From contig NC_089440.1 of NCBI RefSeq assembly GCF_026210795.1, positions 744,001 to 808,000 on the forward strand: a stretch of 64,000 nt of DNA. Reading direction: 5' to 3'. The stretch is from Rhizophagus irregularis (Eukaryota; Glomeromycota; Glomeromycetes; Glomerales; Glomeraceae). Of this stretch, positions 48,372 to 58,697 are shown in pieces. Below the pieces are notes generated by a model. That model did no database searches and was not told where the DNA came from. It saw nothing but the letters and a program-made list of their open reading frames with translations. Made by a program: the position numbers and the translations under genes. Numbering within the stretch: the first letter of the stretch is position 1; every line of letters starts with the position of its first letter.

Positions 48372-48421
48372 GTTAATAGATATATATATATGTATATATA
48401 AGTATATATATACATCTATTA
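48372..48421. repeat. AT palindrome
   Basis: TTAATAGATATATATATATG at the left is mirrored by CATCTATTAA at the right, with alternating TA between. This can form a hairpin inside the TIR element. Confidence 0.6.
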
Positions 48422-48484
48422 AAAAAAAATTTTAAAAAGAAAAAAATTTCGGGGAAAGCCTTCTATTTATATAAAATTATGTAT

Positions 48485-48499
48485 CACGTGTATCACGTG
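48485..48499 (+). promoter_or_regulatory. Twin CACGTG E-boxes upstream of the micro-exon locus
   Basis: TATCACGTG occurs twice in direct repeat, with the CACGTG palindromes at 48485-48490 and 48494-48499. A long pyrimidine-rich stretch (48541-48664) follows, ending in a splice-acceptor-like CTCTTAG. Confidence 0.45.
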
Positions 48500-48663
48500 A
48501 TGTTAATATTATAACCGCAGCAGTCAAACTGATCAGCTTTTTTAAACTTTTTTTTTAACTTTTCCCCTTTCTCCTTTCCCCTTTCCTTCATTCTCGAGCT
48601 GTCCTTCCCTCACTCTCACCCTTATCTCCCTTTCCTTTTCCATGACTTTTTCAAATCTCTTAG

Positions 48664-50925
48664 ACGCAGATTTCAGGTAGAAAGGAGATTTTTTTTTTTT
48701 GAATTTACTTCTCTTAGCGAAACATTTTCACTTTTGTTTTATTTGTTTTATTTTTTTAGACAGCCAGTCCTTGGAAGTGTATTGTTTCGGTAACCTCCGA
48801 AAAAAAAAATTTTTTTAATTTATTTCTTAGTGAAACGTTTTACTAACGTTTCAGTTTCTTCTCTTTTTGGACGAGAAGATGACCAGTCCTTGGACACGTA
48901 TTGTTTCGGTAAGGGCTTCTTAAAAAAAAATATTTTTTAATTTGTTTCTTGTCTTACTAATGTTTCAATTTCCTCTTCTTTTAGACGGCCAGTCCTTGGA
49001 TGCGTATTGTTTCGGTAAGGGCTTCTGAAACAAAAAAAAATTTTTTTAATTTATTTCATTAGCGAAACATTTTACTAATGTTTCGATTTTCTCTTTTTTT
49101 TAGATGACCAGGTCTCAGGATGCGTGAAAATCTGGTAGGAATGGGTTTTTTTGAATTTATTGTTCTTAGCGATACATTCATTAACAATTTTGTTTTTATT
49201 CTTTTTTTAGGTGATTCTTGGATGTGCTACTCTGTTGTTAACAATTCTTTTTTTTTGGATATAGGAATTCGGTAAGTATATTTTTTTTTTATTAATTTCT
49301 TTTAACGAACGGTTACTAACTATTTGATTTTTTCATTCTTAGGTAGTTCTTCAGGTCTCTTTATACACGTGGGATTTTATTTATTATAATGAAATGTATG
49401 TTAACATTTCGAATTTTATCTTTTTTTTTAGATGGGGTGCATGGGAAAGGAAATCGGGACTATATTTTTTTCGAATTTAATTATTTATTAGGTGACTTTT
49501 CAGGTGTTTGTTTTGTCATTTCCATTTATTTTATGTAAGTAAATTTTAATAAAGTGCTAATTTTTAGGTAGACTCTAGTGGGTGAGATTTCGATGGGAGA
49601 TTTTATGATTTATTTATTTACAAAACGTTTTATTAATGTTCCACTTTTTTTCTTTTCTTTAGATATCGATGAGGTACCATTTCTAAACTTAGGAATATCA
49701 AAGGCCAACCTGTTGATTGGATTAAAGACGCATACGGTACCCTTGTACTATTGTTTAAGGTGTGTTTTTCTATGAGCCATCTATTTTAACAAAATGTTTA
49801 TTAACGTTTCAATCTTTTTTTCAATAAAGATAGAAGGGAAAGGATAGGACTTGGATTATCCATGGAGGTCAAGTTTCACATAACAAGCTATCGATCCTAA
49901 TGGACAGCACTTACACAAGAACATGATAGTCTTCTCCGGAAGATAATTCATCCTAGCATTCAAGACAAATGGATATTATGAAGGAATACAAGACAGTAGT
50001 TCTTTTTTCAGAGCTCATGTCAATAAATCAAATTTCGGGGATCATAGGATTATTAGGGGACGTGTCATCACCAATTAAAGATTATTCTTTTCAGGCGGTA
50101 TGGTGTGGTCAATGTAATTAACAATTTTAGACGAGAACATAAACTACCATCTAAAAGAGAAAGGGATGACTACAATTTAGCGCTAGATCCAGACTATAAA
50201 GCCTTTTTTTACAATGGATATCAAAGAAGGGGTTTTTTCAATACAAGCACTTTGCGCTAGATGAAAAATAAAAAAAAAGTTTCGATTTTTTCTTTTAGAC
50301 ATGTGGGACAGGTAAGTTTCGAAAAATAAATTTTGAAACTTTAAAAAAAATGGGCTTTAACTTTTTTTTTTGTAGGAACTTTGGCACCAATTCGAATATG
50401 GCAGAATCGGTAAGTTTTTGAAATTTATTTGAAGACCTTAAATATGTTTTTACTAACGTTTTTTATTATATAGCCCCAGCTCATATTTTAGTGTTTCGAA
50501 ATTTGGAACTTTTTATTTTGTAGATTCAGACGGACTAGGCCATTGGGAAAAATAAAGTAAATTCGTCATAAACTTTACTTTTTTGATTTTTAAAAAAAGA
50601 AACGTTTGTTGACGTTCCTCTATTTACATTTTGTAGGATTCGAATCCTGACTACTGGAGGATTGAGTTTTGTATGTATCATTACGAAACTTAGTTTATCT
50701 GATTTTTTTTTAAACTTTGAAAGCATTTTAATAAAGTCTTACTAACACCATTTGTTTCTTTCTTTTTTTATACAGTTAGTTTTAGATCTTGAAGTTTGGA
50801 CGCGTAGAAGGATGCATTTAAAATTCGGTTTGAAGAAAATCGAATACATTAGATCAATCAGGTGGCGGACCATAGTAGATAGTATATGTGATGGAATTAA
50901 TTTTGGACAACATTACATTAGATAA
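48664..50925 (+). CDS. Intron-dense micro-exon gene inside the TIR element (approximate structure)
   Basis: I recognise no family. Exon-like segments with GT donors and AG acceptors are 48664-48676, 48760-48789, 48879-48908, 48985-49014, 49104-49134, 49211-49271, 49343-49354, 49492-49503, 49663-49759, 50299-50311, 50376-50409, 50524-50556, 50637-50670 and 50776-50925. From 50299 onward the exons chain in frame: HVGQELWHQFEYGRI, then a short exon near 50474 (APAHILV) with an unclear donor, then RRTRPLGKIK, IRILTTGGLSF and LVLDLEVWTRRRMHLKFGLK, ending in DGINFGQHYIR and TAA at 50923-50925. The middle part (49820-50261) contains open pieces such as WTALTQEHDSLLRKIIHPSI and SSSFFRAHVNKSNFGDHRII, and VINNFRREHKLPSKRERDDY, separated by stops or shifts, so it may be decayed or differently spliced. 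No first exon with ATG is identified. Introns carry TACTAAC (48841, 49314, 50451, 50740) or TACTAAT (48955, 49073). Confidence 0.5.
48760..49134 (+). repeat. Tandem exon+intron repeats (30-nt exons in phase 1)
   Basis: Exons at 48760-48789, 48879-48908 and 48985-49014 are each exactly 30 nt and share the core CCAGTCCTTGGA...CGTATTGTTTCG. A diverged 31-nt copy sits at 49104-49134. Spacing is 119, 106 and 119 bp. Read in phase 1 they encode D-D/G/S-Q-S-L-D/E-x-Y-C-F repeats without a stop. The introns between them are also similar: GTAAGGGCTTCT, an A/T run, then GAAACGTTTTACTAACGTTTC. Confidence 0.75.
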
Positions 50926-51585
50926 TGTATTTTATAACTTAATTACAATATATTTTTCACAATGAATTTTATAATGCATTTTACAATAATTTGCTACAAT
51001 TTATATTAAATATACATGTTAATAAATTAATATTAAAATTAATGTTATACTAACTATTGTACGATGTCCCTACAAGACCAATAACGAGTATCTTAACATG
51101 GTTTGCATACAATGTACTGTAATTTTAATTTTACAATACATTTAGAAAATTTTAAGTTGTTAGCAAAGCATAAATACAATATTTTCCTTCATTTTATAAA
51201 ACTTTTTGGCAAGTATGACTTGCCATAACTATATTTATGTAACGGGTTTTCTTCAACTTTCACTTGTTTTTAATAATAAAAATATTTCAAAGATGTCTTT
51301 AAAAACAACTTTAAAAGCTAAAAATTATATGTTTTTAATGTATATAACACAATATAGTAGAATGAAATATTAAAATTTCGTATTTTTTTAAGGTGTAGCG
51401 TACATAGTAAACTCATTATTTTGCGTATGAATGTATAATTTTTTTTTGCAAATTCTTTTTTTCAGATATTTTTTCAGTATATCATATGACTTTTATTTAT
51501 AGTCAATATGTCGTCTATGAGATATCCTCTTTTGAAGTTTGTAACCCGAATTTTATTAGTAACGCAGTGCCGGGTCGGCAATTAA

Positions 51586-52825
51586 ATAATACGAATGTGT
51601 CTTGGAGAAAATGAAAAGTTAAATATGAATATTGAACTTTCATTTTTACTTAATTTATTTTAGAATGTAATAAAATTAAGACAAAAGGCTGTTAGAAGAA
51701 TCACTCAACAAAAACCAAAAGGCCATTTGTGGTTAAAAAATGTTCGCTATAATTTCAAATCACTGGAAAAAATGAATTATTTAGTATGTAGAAGAACAAT
51801 GGTAAGATATAATAATAATGTATTGGGATTATTGATAATTAAACTTATCTGTAATAAAACTTTCAAATTCTTTTATATTAAAATTTTATTATTCTATTGT
51901 CTTTTTTATTATGATTTTATATAAATATTTTAAAAAAATTTCGATTTTACCCAACGATCTTTGTCTGAAGTCACGTGTAACTATGCAAATCAATCCGGCT
52001 ACTATTTATCCGGGTGATTGATTCGATTTAAAAAATTGCCATTATTGAAACTTTAATTACTCATTATAGAAGGTAGCCTCTCTTGAGCCCAATTTATTTT
52101 ATTAAATGATGAAAACATAATAAAATATCATCAAGTTTTATTATGAAATTTTGATTTACGAATATTTTGAATGTCTTACTTTTTTTTATGAGCTCATTGA
52201 TGTATTAATTGTGTTGCTAGATTTAATGGTCTGAAACAATTTCATCATAACAGTTATTTCAAGAACTTGTACTCCCATCCTTTGGTGTTGGCTTTAATAC
52301 CGACGATATACTCAACTGTAAGTAATTATCGACGTAGTTTTTAATACAGTAAACTTAAAAGGGGCTTTTTCTCGGAACTGCCTAAAATCCATTTTGTTAA
52401 TGAATAAGCAATGGTGTTTGTAATGAAATATTATTTATTACACTATGACGACTGACATAAGTATTATCGAAAGAAAGAAATTTTCTAGTAACATGTTCTG
52501 ATTTTATATAATATTTTATTTACAAACCTAAATCGTTACACATAATAACTTTTATTGCATTAATTGTATTTTTTGCACTTGGATTTGGTTAATATATGAA
52601 GAACTTGTTTGACTTTTAGTACTAAGGGTTTTGACTTTTGAGTATTTAAGAAATAAGAAATAATGATGAGATTTTAAATAGAAATTTATAATGATAAATT
52701 TTATAATAAGGTGTCGTATGCGTTTTTAATAATACAAGAAATTGTATAATTAAAGATAAGCATAAAATTATAATTTGAAAATTTTCATCAAATTACTAAA
52801 TCATAAAATAAATTTATTAACTTTT
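51586..52825. other. 3' flank of the subfamily-B gene, duplicated downstream
   Basis: No gene is called. A weak frame (51727-51924) begins with a basic stretch (QKPKGHLWLKNVRYNFKSLE when extended upstream) and could be a fragment. The segment 52200-52320 (GGTCTGAAACAATTTCAT, then CTTTGGTGTTGGCTTTAATA) recurs at about 56110-56200, and 52020-52080 recurs at about 54650-54690, so this is the repeated 3' flank of the tandem unit. Confidence 0.45.
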
Positions 52826-54300
52826 TTATTTCTTCATAACCTGAAAAACTTCATAATCATCTGTAATTATACGCTTGTTTGGAATACCAATATTAATATA
52901 ATTGTTGTTACCAATATTCCAATGAGTACCATCCATTACATGATAAAAATTAGTACCAAATATTGGTCCATGTTGCGGATAACAGCCTATAGAACTTGTA
53001 CCACTACTATAGCCTGATTTTGCAGAGTTTATATTCTTACTATCTGTAAATGAGAATATAAAACTGTCTGTTGTATGCTTATAATTATTACTTGAATCCC
53101 AATCGAATGGATTATACCCACCAACTATTTGCTCTGTCCCATTAATTTTTACTATTACTATAGTTGCTCCTTTATTATCACATTTATCATGAAATGCTTT
53201 TGTTGTGTTACCATCCCTGCTAGCCCTGTATAAGAGATTAAATTTATAGGGAATGGTTTTAGCATACTTATTATTTGCCTCTTTTTTGTCAATCCAATTC
53301 GCAAAAAGTACGGAGTAATCTTGAATTTGATTGGTTATTATAACAGAATCGAATTGAAATTTGTGACATCTTGGTGAAATTTTGAAAATTGGGGTGTATC
53401 CAGAAGCCATATGAAACTTTAAAATGTCATCTCTCAATTCCTTTGATAAAATTTTTTTATAAGGTTTAACCTTATTGACGTAATCATCAGATGATATTTC
53501 ATGAAATCTAATTAAAGGAATAAATTTATAAAGAATTCTTTGAAGATGATTAAAATCATCCTGATTCCATTTAGTAACATCATGATTAAATGTTTGTCCT
53601 TGTGCTAGTCCCCATTTGATTAAACTTTCCCAAACTTCAATTTCGGCTAAATTCAAATCATCTCGCTTCAAAACAATTTCTAGTAAAGGAGCAGGTAATT
53701 TGATGAACTTATCTGAGTTGAACAAAATTTTAGGATCAGAACAAATTGCTTCTAAGCAAAATTCTTGTAGATCAACAAATGATTTATTATAATTAATAAT
53801 TTGAAGGATTCCAACTGGATCATTTTGTAAGAATTGTTGATAATTTTCAATAATAAAATCTTCGGTAAACTTAGTTAATTGTTTTAACTTCAATTCGTCC
53901 GAGGAAGTCATAATATCTAAAAGCTCAGTTCCAGATTTATTATTGATACTAATATGACCAGTATAAAGAAACCTTTTTAATAAGAAAAAAAAAATTAAAC
54001 ATGTAAATAAATTTAATTCTTTACAAGCAAAATTGAATTAACTTACTTAAGAATAACGTCAAAAGCTTGGGGAGTAATATTTTGTTTTTTAATTATATAT
54101 TTTCCATCTTTCTTCTCTATATTTTCAGCAGAAAGTATTTCATTAAAATATTCGGATCTAAAGCGTAAGATAATAGAATGCGCATGAAATTCCTTAAAAT
54201 CAGGCTCTTTTCCAACTTGAATAATAACATTATATTCTGTTTCAGTCTTAAGTATTTTTTCAAGCGCTTTTATAACATCAGATTCAAATTTATTCGACAT
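52826..54300 (-). CDS. BTB-BACK-TLDc domain protein, subfamily B (two exons)
   Basis: Coding sequence is complement(52826..53972, 54047..54300), 466 residues. The 74-nt intron at 53973-54046 (GTAAGT...AAAAAG) splits a Lys codon in phase 2. It is a recent duplicate of the gene at 45016: exon 1 differs by only a few residues (MSNKFESDVIKALEKILKTE), and BACK has VWESLIKWGLAQGQTFNHDV. TLDc has LLYRASRDGN, KCDNKGATIVIVKING, YSSGTSSIGCYPQHGPIFG and DDYEVFQVMKK. The BTB exit is LYTGHISI. The 5' and 3' flanks are duplicated too, which makes this the second unit of a tandem array on the minus strand. Confidence 0.92.
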
Positions 54301-56874
54301 GATTCGACTAGTATTTTATTTTATTTTTTTTGTCAAGAATGCGAGGTGCTGAGCGTAAGGGAAAGCACAAGCAAAGTTTTTTTAAATGCAAGTGGGCGCT
54401 ATTTTATGTAAATCATAGTCTATAAATGGAAATAGAATGATTAACAAGTTCAAATAATTTCAGCCGACAAGGTTTTAACTAATTTTAGTCAAATTAATTT
54501 AGTTTTGGTCGAAATGATCAGCAAGAAAAAATTGAAGAAATTTAGATAACGATCTTCACGAAAAAGTTTTGAAGATTTCATATTTTTCTGTTTGGAAAAT
54601 CGATTAAAACGGGACACCTGACTTATCTGTTTTCATTTGATACGATTTAAAAAATTTCAATTTTAATTACCATTATAGAAAGGTATTGAGGTATCTGATA
54701 GCATAATTTTATGATGAAAACTTACTAAAATAGCGTCAATAAGTTTTTTTATTTTAATATGCTTATTAGTTGAATTACTCTGATGTTTATAAAAACGAAT
54801 TACAGTTATTTTTAGTCATGTCCTTTGGTATTTGGCTTTAATAACGAATATAGCTTTTAAATTTCCTTCAACTGAAAGTATTATCGATGTAGATTTTCAA
54901 TACAGTAAGCTTTCCTTCAAGCAAAAGCATACCACCATTGTCTCAATTTGACTAAAATCCATTTTGTTCAAATGGCTAATTTTAAACTAAAAAATGATGT
55001 TTGTAAATTGTAATAAAGTAAGTATTATTTTATTAAGTTTATTACGCTATAAACGACTGACATAAGTATTATTATTGAAAGAAAGAAATTTCCTAAGCAA
55101 CACGTTCTGTTTTTACATTTGATGAGAATTTTAAATAGAAACAAGCAAATACTGAGTGCAAGGGAAGGCATAAGAAAGCTTTTTTTGTAAATGCAAGTAG
55201 GCGCAATTAATCAAATCATACCTTCCTTAACTATTCTTCTCGTAAAGAACGAAGTATGGGAAAAAAGAATTAAAAAGAATTTAATGTAAAAATAGTCTAT
55301 TTATACGTAATCATTGCGTCATAATCAAAAATAGTTTATTTTTACGTAATTATTACTAGGTTATTTTTTAAATATATTTCGCTGTAAAATCAAAAATTTT
55401 GATTTTCGAAATTTCCTCTTTTAAAATTTCTTTTTATGGTAAAATTTCCTTTATATAGTATAGAACGATGTTATACGTTTTTATCAAAAAAAAGTTTTTT
55501 CAAACGAAAAACTCTTAATAAAACCAATTTTCAAGTAAAAAAAATTTAAAAATCGCTTTTTTTTAATCTCTCTTTTTTTTTAATAAAAACAAAAATACAG
55601 TTATTTTACTAGAAAAAAGTCCGGAATTCATTTTTGTTCAACAAAAAATGAAAATTACATATTTTCTTATTTAAATAATGTCCAGAATTCAATTTTTAAA
55701 TGAAAGTGAAAATATAAGTTATTATTATATTATGGGTCGAAGTAATCGACCGGATCAAATAAAACCTATCTGTTGTGGCAATTTTGTTATATATACATGA
55801 GCGGATTAAATTTTGTATTACCTTTAAAGAAAAAAAAATATGATAATATTACGAATTAGGTTAGAAACTATTTATTTTTATTTTACTTAAATCACTTTTA
55901 TTACATTCAGAATATTAAGTTAAATTTAATTTTGTCATACTTAACTACTTATCTGATTTATAGTCAATTATTTTTTATAATAAGAAGGTATATTATAAGA
56001 AAATTTCTAACTAAAAGTTTTCAAAATTTTATAACATTAAATGAAAACTTAGGATCAATAAGTTTTTTTTATTTTGATTTATGAGTATTTTCTTTTTTTT
56101 ATGAGAATTTAATGGTTTGAAACAATCTTATGTTTATATCAACATAACAGTTACTTCAAGAACTTGCTCTTATCTTTTGGTGTTGGCTTTAATACTGATG
56201 AACATACAGTATCTCTTAAAATTCCATTTTCTCAGAAGTATAATGTTTGTAATCAAATATTATTTCATTATGCTACGGCTGACATAATATTATTGAAAGA
56301 AAGAAATTTCCTGGCTAATTGGTTAACACGTACTAATTATTTACTGTCGCACTAAGTGTTACTCATCCTTAATACTAATTTTTAAAAAAATTGGAATCTT
56401 CGTTTATTATTTCCCGGCCTCATATAGTAGTTTAAAATTGTTTCTTAAAATAGTTAATAATTAATGAGTGACACGCTCCAGGGGATTACCCATTTATTTC
56501 ATGAGAAGGGAAACATTAGGGGTTTTTTCCCTTCGGGAAAAGTCCTATTATTCACAACCCTCCATGAAATAAATCGTACAAATATTTTATTTACAGACCT
56601 AAATCATTATACATAATAACCTTAATAATTTTTTATTAACTTTTATTACATTCATTGTATTTTTTGCATTAGATTTTGGTTAATATATGAACAACTTGTT
56701 TAAGTTTTAACATTAATAAAGGTTTTATAGCATTTAAGAAATAAAGAAATAATTATTGGCTATTTTAATAATTCAAGAAATTGTATGATTAAAGATAAAC
56801 AATAAAATTAAAATTTTAAAATTTTAATTAAATCATCAAATCATAAAATAATTTTATTAACTTTTTATTTACTT
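54301..56874. other. Spacer of the tandem array with partial duplications
   Basis: No gene. It holds copies of the 5' flank block (54340-54640; a second partial copy of the AAGGGAAGGCATAAGAAAGC, ATGCAAGTAGGCGCAATTA block at about 55160-55215) and of the 3' flank block (56110-56350). A small hairpin element lies at 56492-56574. Confidence 0.45.
56492..56574. repeat. Hairpin element with 12-bp inverted ends and inner stem-loop
   Basis: ATTTATTTCATG (56492-56503) is exactly inverted at 56563-56574. Inside, TTTTCCC-TTC-GGGAAAA (56525-56541) forms a perfect 7-bp stem. It may be a tiny MITE or a structured terminator-like sequence. Confidence 0.5.
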
Positions 56875-57998
56875 CTACATAACTTGAAAAACTTCATAAT
56901 TATCTGCATTCACATTATTTGAATATTAGAATAATTATCGTTACTAATATTCCATAAAGTACCATCTCTGACATGAAAAAATAACTGCTAAACACTGGTC
57001 CATGTTGTGTGTAAACAACTCATAGAATATTGATCATTACTATAGCCTAATTTTGCGAATTGGGACGTCTCGGTAAAACTTTGAGAGTTGGTGTATATCC
57101 AGAAACCGTATGAAACTTTAAAATATCATCTACTAATTCCTTTGGTAAAACTTTTTCATAAGGTTTAACCTTGTTAAAATAATCATCAGATGATATTTCA
57201 TAATATCTAATTAAAGGAATTAATTTATAAAGAATTCCTTGAAAATGGTTAAAATCATCTTGATTCCATTTAGTAACATCTTGATCAGGTGTTTTCTCTT
57301 GAGCTAATCCCCATTTGATTAAACCTTCTCAAATTTCAATTTCGGCTAAATTCAAATCATCTCGTTTTAAAACAATTTCTAACAAAGTAGCAGGTAAATA
57401 GATAAACTTATTTGAGTTGAACAAAATTTTAGGATCAGAACAGATTATTTTTAAGCAATTCTCTTGTAAATTAACAAGTGATTCATTACAATTAATAATT
57501 TCAATAAGGATTCTAACTGGATCCATTCGTAAGAATCCTTGATGATTTTCAATCATAAAATCTTCAGTAGTTTTAGTCAATGGTTTCAACTTCAATTCGT
57601 CAGAGGCGATCACAATGTCCAAAAGCTCAGTTCCGGTTTTATTATTGAGATTAACTTGACCAGTATAAATATACCTAGAATTAAGATTAATAACAAATTT
57701 AATTTTTTTTTTGTAATTTCATACAAAAAGATTGAAAATTAACTTACATAAACATAGAATTAAAAGTATAGGGATTAATATTTTCTATCTTAATAGTATA
57801 TTTTCCATTTTTCTTCACCATATTTCCAGAAGAAAATATTTTATTAAAATATTCGGATGTTGAAATTAAGAAAACAGAGTTCATATGAAATTCCTCAAAA
57901 TCATGTTCTTTTCCAACTTGAACAATAACATTATAATCCATTTGAGTTTTAAGATGTTGCATTTTAAGAAATTCATCGAGATCAAATCCAGACGACAT
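56875..57998 (-). pseudogene. BTB-BACK-TLDc pseudogene, subfamily B
   Basis: Exon 1 (57748..57998) and the intron (57675-57747, GTAAGT...CTAG) are intact in form, with a diverged BTB (DYNVIVQVGKEHDFEEFHMN). Exon 2 has a Trp-to-stop change (TGA at 57331-57329, where paralogs have W in the BACK motif VWENLIKWGL). The BACK frame then continues through GLIKWGLAQEKTPDQDVTKW and IRYYEISSDDYFNKVKPY. At about 57056 some 330 bp of the TLDc core are deleted, joining the linker to GYSNDQYS. Further shifts and stops follow, but the end (NYEVFQVM) is still visible. This is the third, dead copy of the tandem unit. Confidence 0.85.
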
Positions 57999-58697
57999 GA
58001 TTTTAACTAATGCTTTATTATTTCTATCAAAAAATAAATGTTGGAGTCAAAAAATAAAATGTTGGAGCGTGAGAAAAAGTAAAGATTGCAAGTTGGAATT
58101 GAGAATAGAATGATTTAAATGACTGGGTCACGCTGCGGTCGCTGCGTCTTTTGCCAATCATATTGTATTATGATTTATGAGATCAGATCATGATATATCT
58201 GCTGATAAATCTGGATGTCGTCATATTTACATAATAAATTTTAAAAATTTGTTGGTGAGTCATCGTTACATTTCATCGTTACATTTCGATTTGAAATCAA
58301 GAAAAATCTTTTCATTTGCAAAATTAGTAAAAGGTTGAATTTAGAAATTTAGTTAATTGATTCACAAAAAATTTTGCAAACTCAGTAAATCACAAAAAAT
58401 TTTAGATAATTTGAATTAAGATATTTATATTTGTCCCATTTTTGAAATTATAAATTTATTGCTTTGAAAATTAAAGCGAGTCACCGGACTTGAATATTAA
58501 AAATCTCATATACCCGGTTTAATACGTCCTGGTAATACATTATCATTAATAATTTTTGATTTTAAAAAATATTTATTTATAATATAAGATAACATGTTAT
58601 ATAATTTGCTACTAAATTGATAAAAAAAAAATAATAATAATAACTTATATATATAAAAATTTAGTAAAAAACAAATATATGACTAAATTAATACCTT
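57999..58697. other. Spacer, nothing recognised
   Basis: Upstream flank of the pseudogene and 3' flank of the F-box gene. No supported feature. Confidence 0.4.

Larger units (their letters stand above)
47865..51585. mobile_element. 3.7-kb element with TIRs, bounded by TTAA
   Basis: The left TIR (47865-47916) reads TTAATTGCCGATCC, an 11-bp insert, GGCACTGCGTTA, then ATAAAATTCGGGTTA. The right end (51542-51585), in reverse complement, reads TTAATTGCCGACCC, then GGCACTGCGTTA-CTA-ATAAAATTCGGGTTA. The TIR match is near perfect apart from the insert and a 3-base gap. The outer TTAA on both sides could be a piggyBac-type target duplication or part of the TIR. Subterminal AT-rich zones (47920-48480 and 50930-51540) are rich in TTTACAATAAATTT-like words. 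The interior carries one plus-strand micro-exon locus. No transposase is recognised. Confidence 0.7.

Noticed and set aside
48642-48676. ATG start of the micro-exon gene (MTFSNLLDADF)
   Set aside because: It leaves phase 2, which puts a TGA at the start of the second 30-nt exon; the repeat exons are open together only in phase 1, so the true first exon is unknown.
49578-49775. Separate 65-codon gene
   Set aside because: Its informative part (49663-49759) is bounded by splice-like signals and is better read as one exon of the micro-exon locus.
50636-50647. GGATTCGAATCC, identical to a tRNA T-arm and loop core
   Set aside because: No acceptor, D or anticodon arm fits upstream; the word spans a predicted splice acceptor and is part of an exon that chains in frame.
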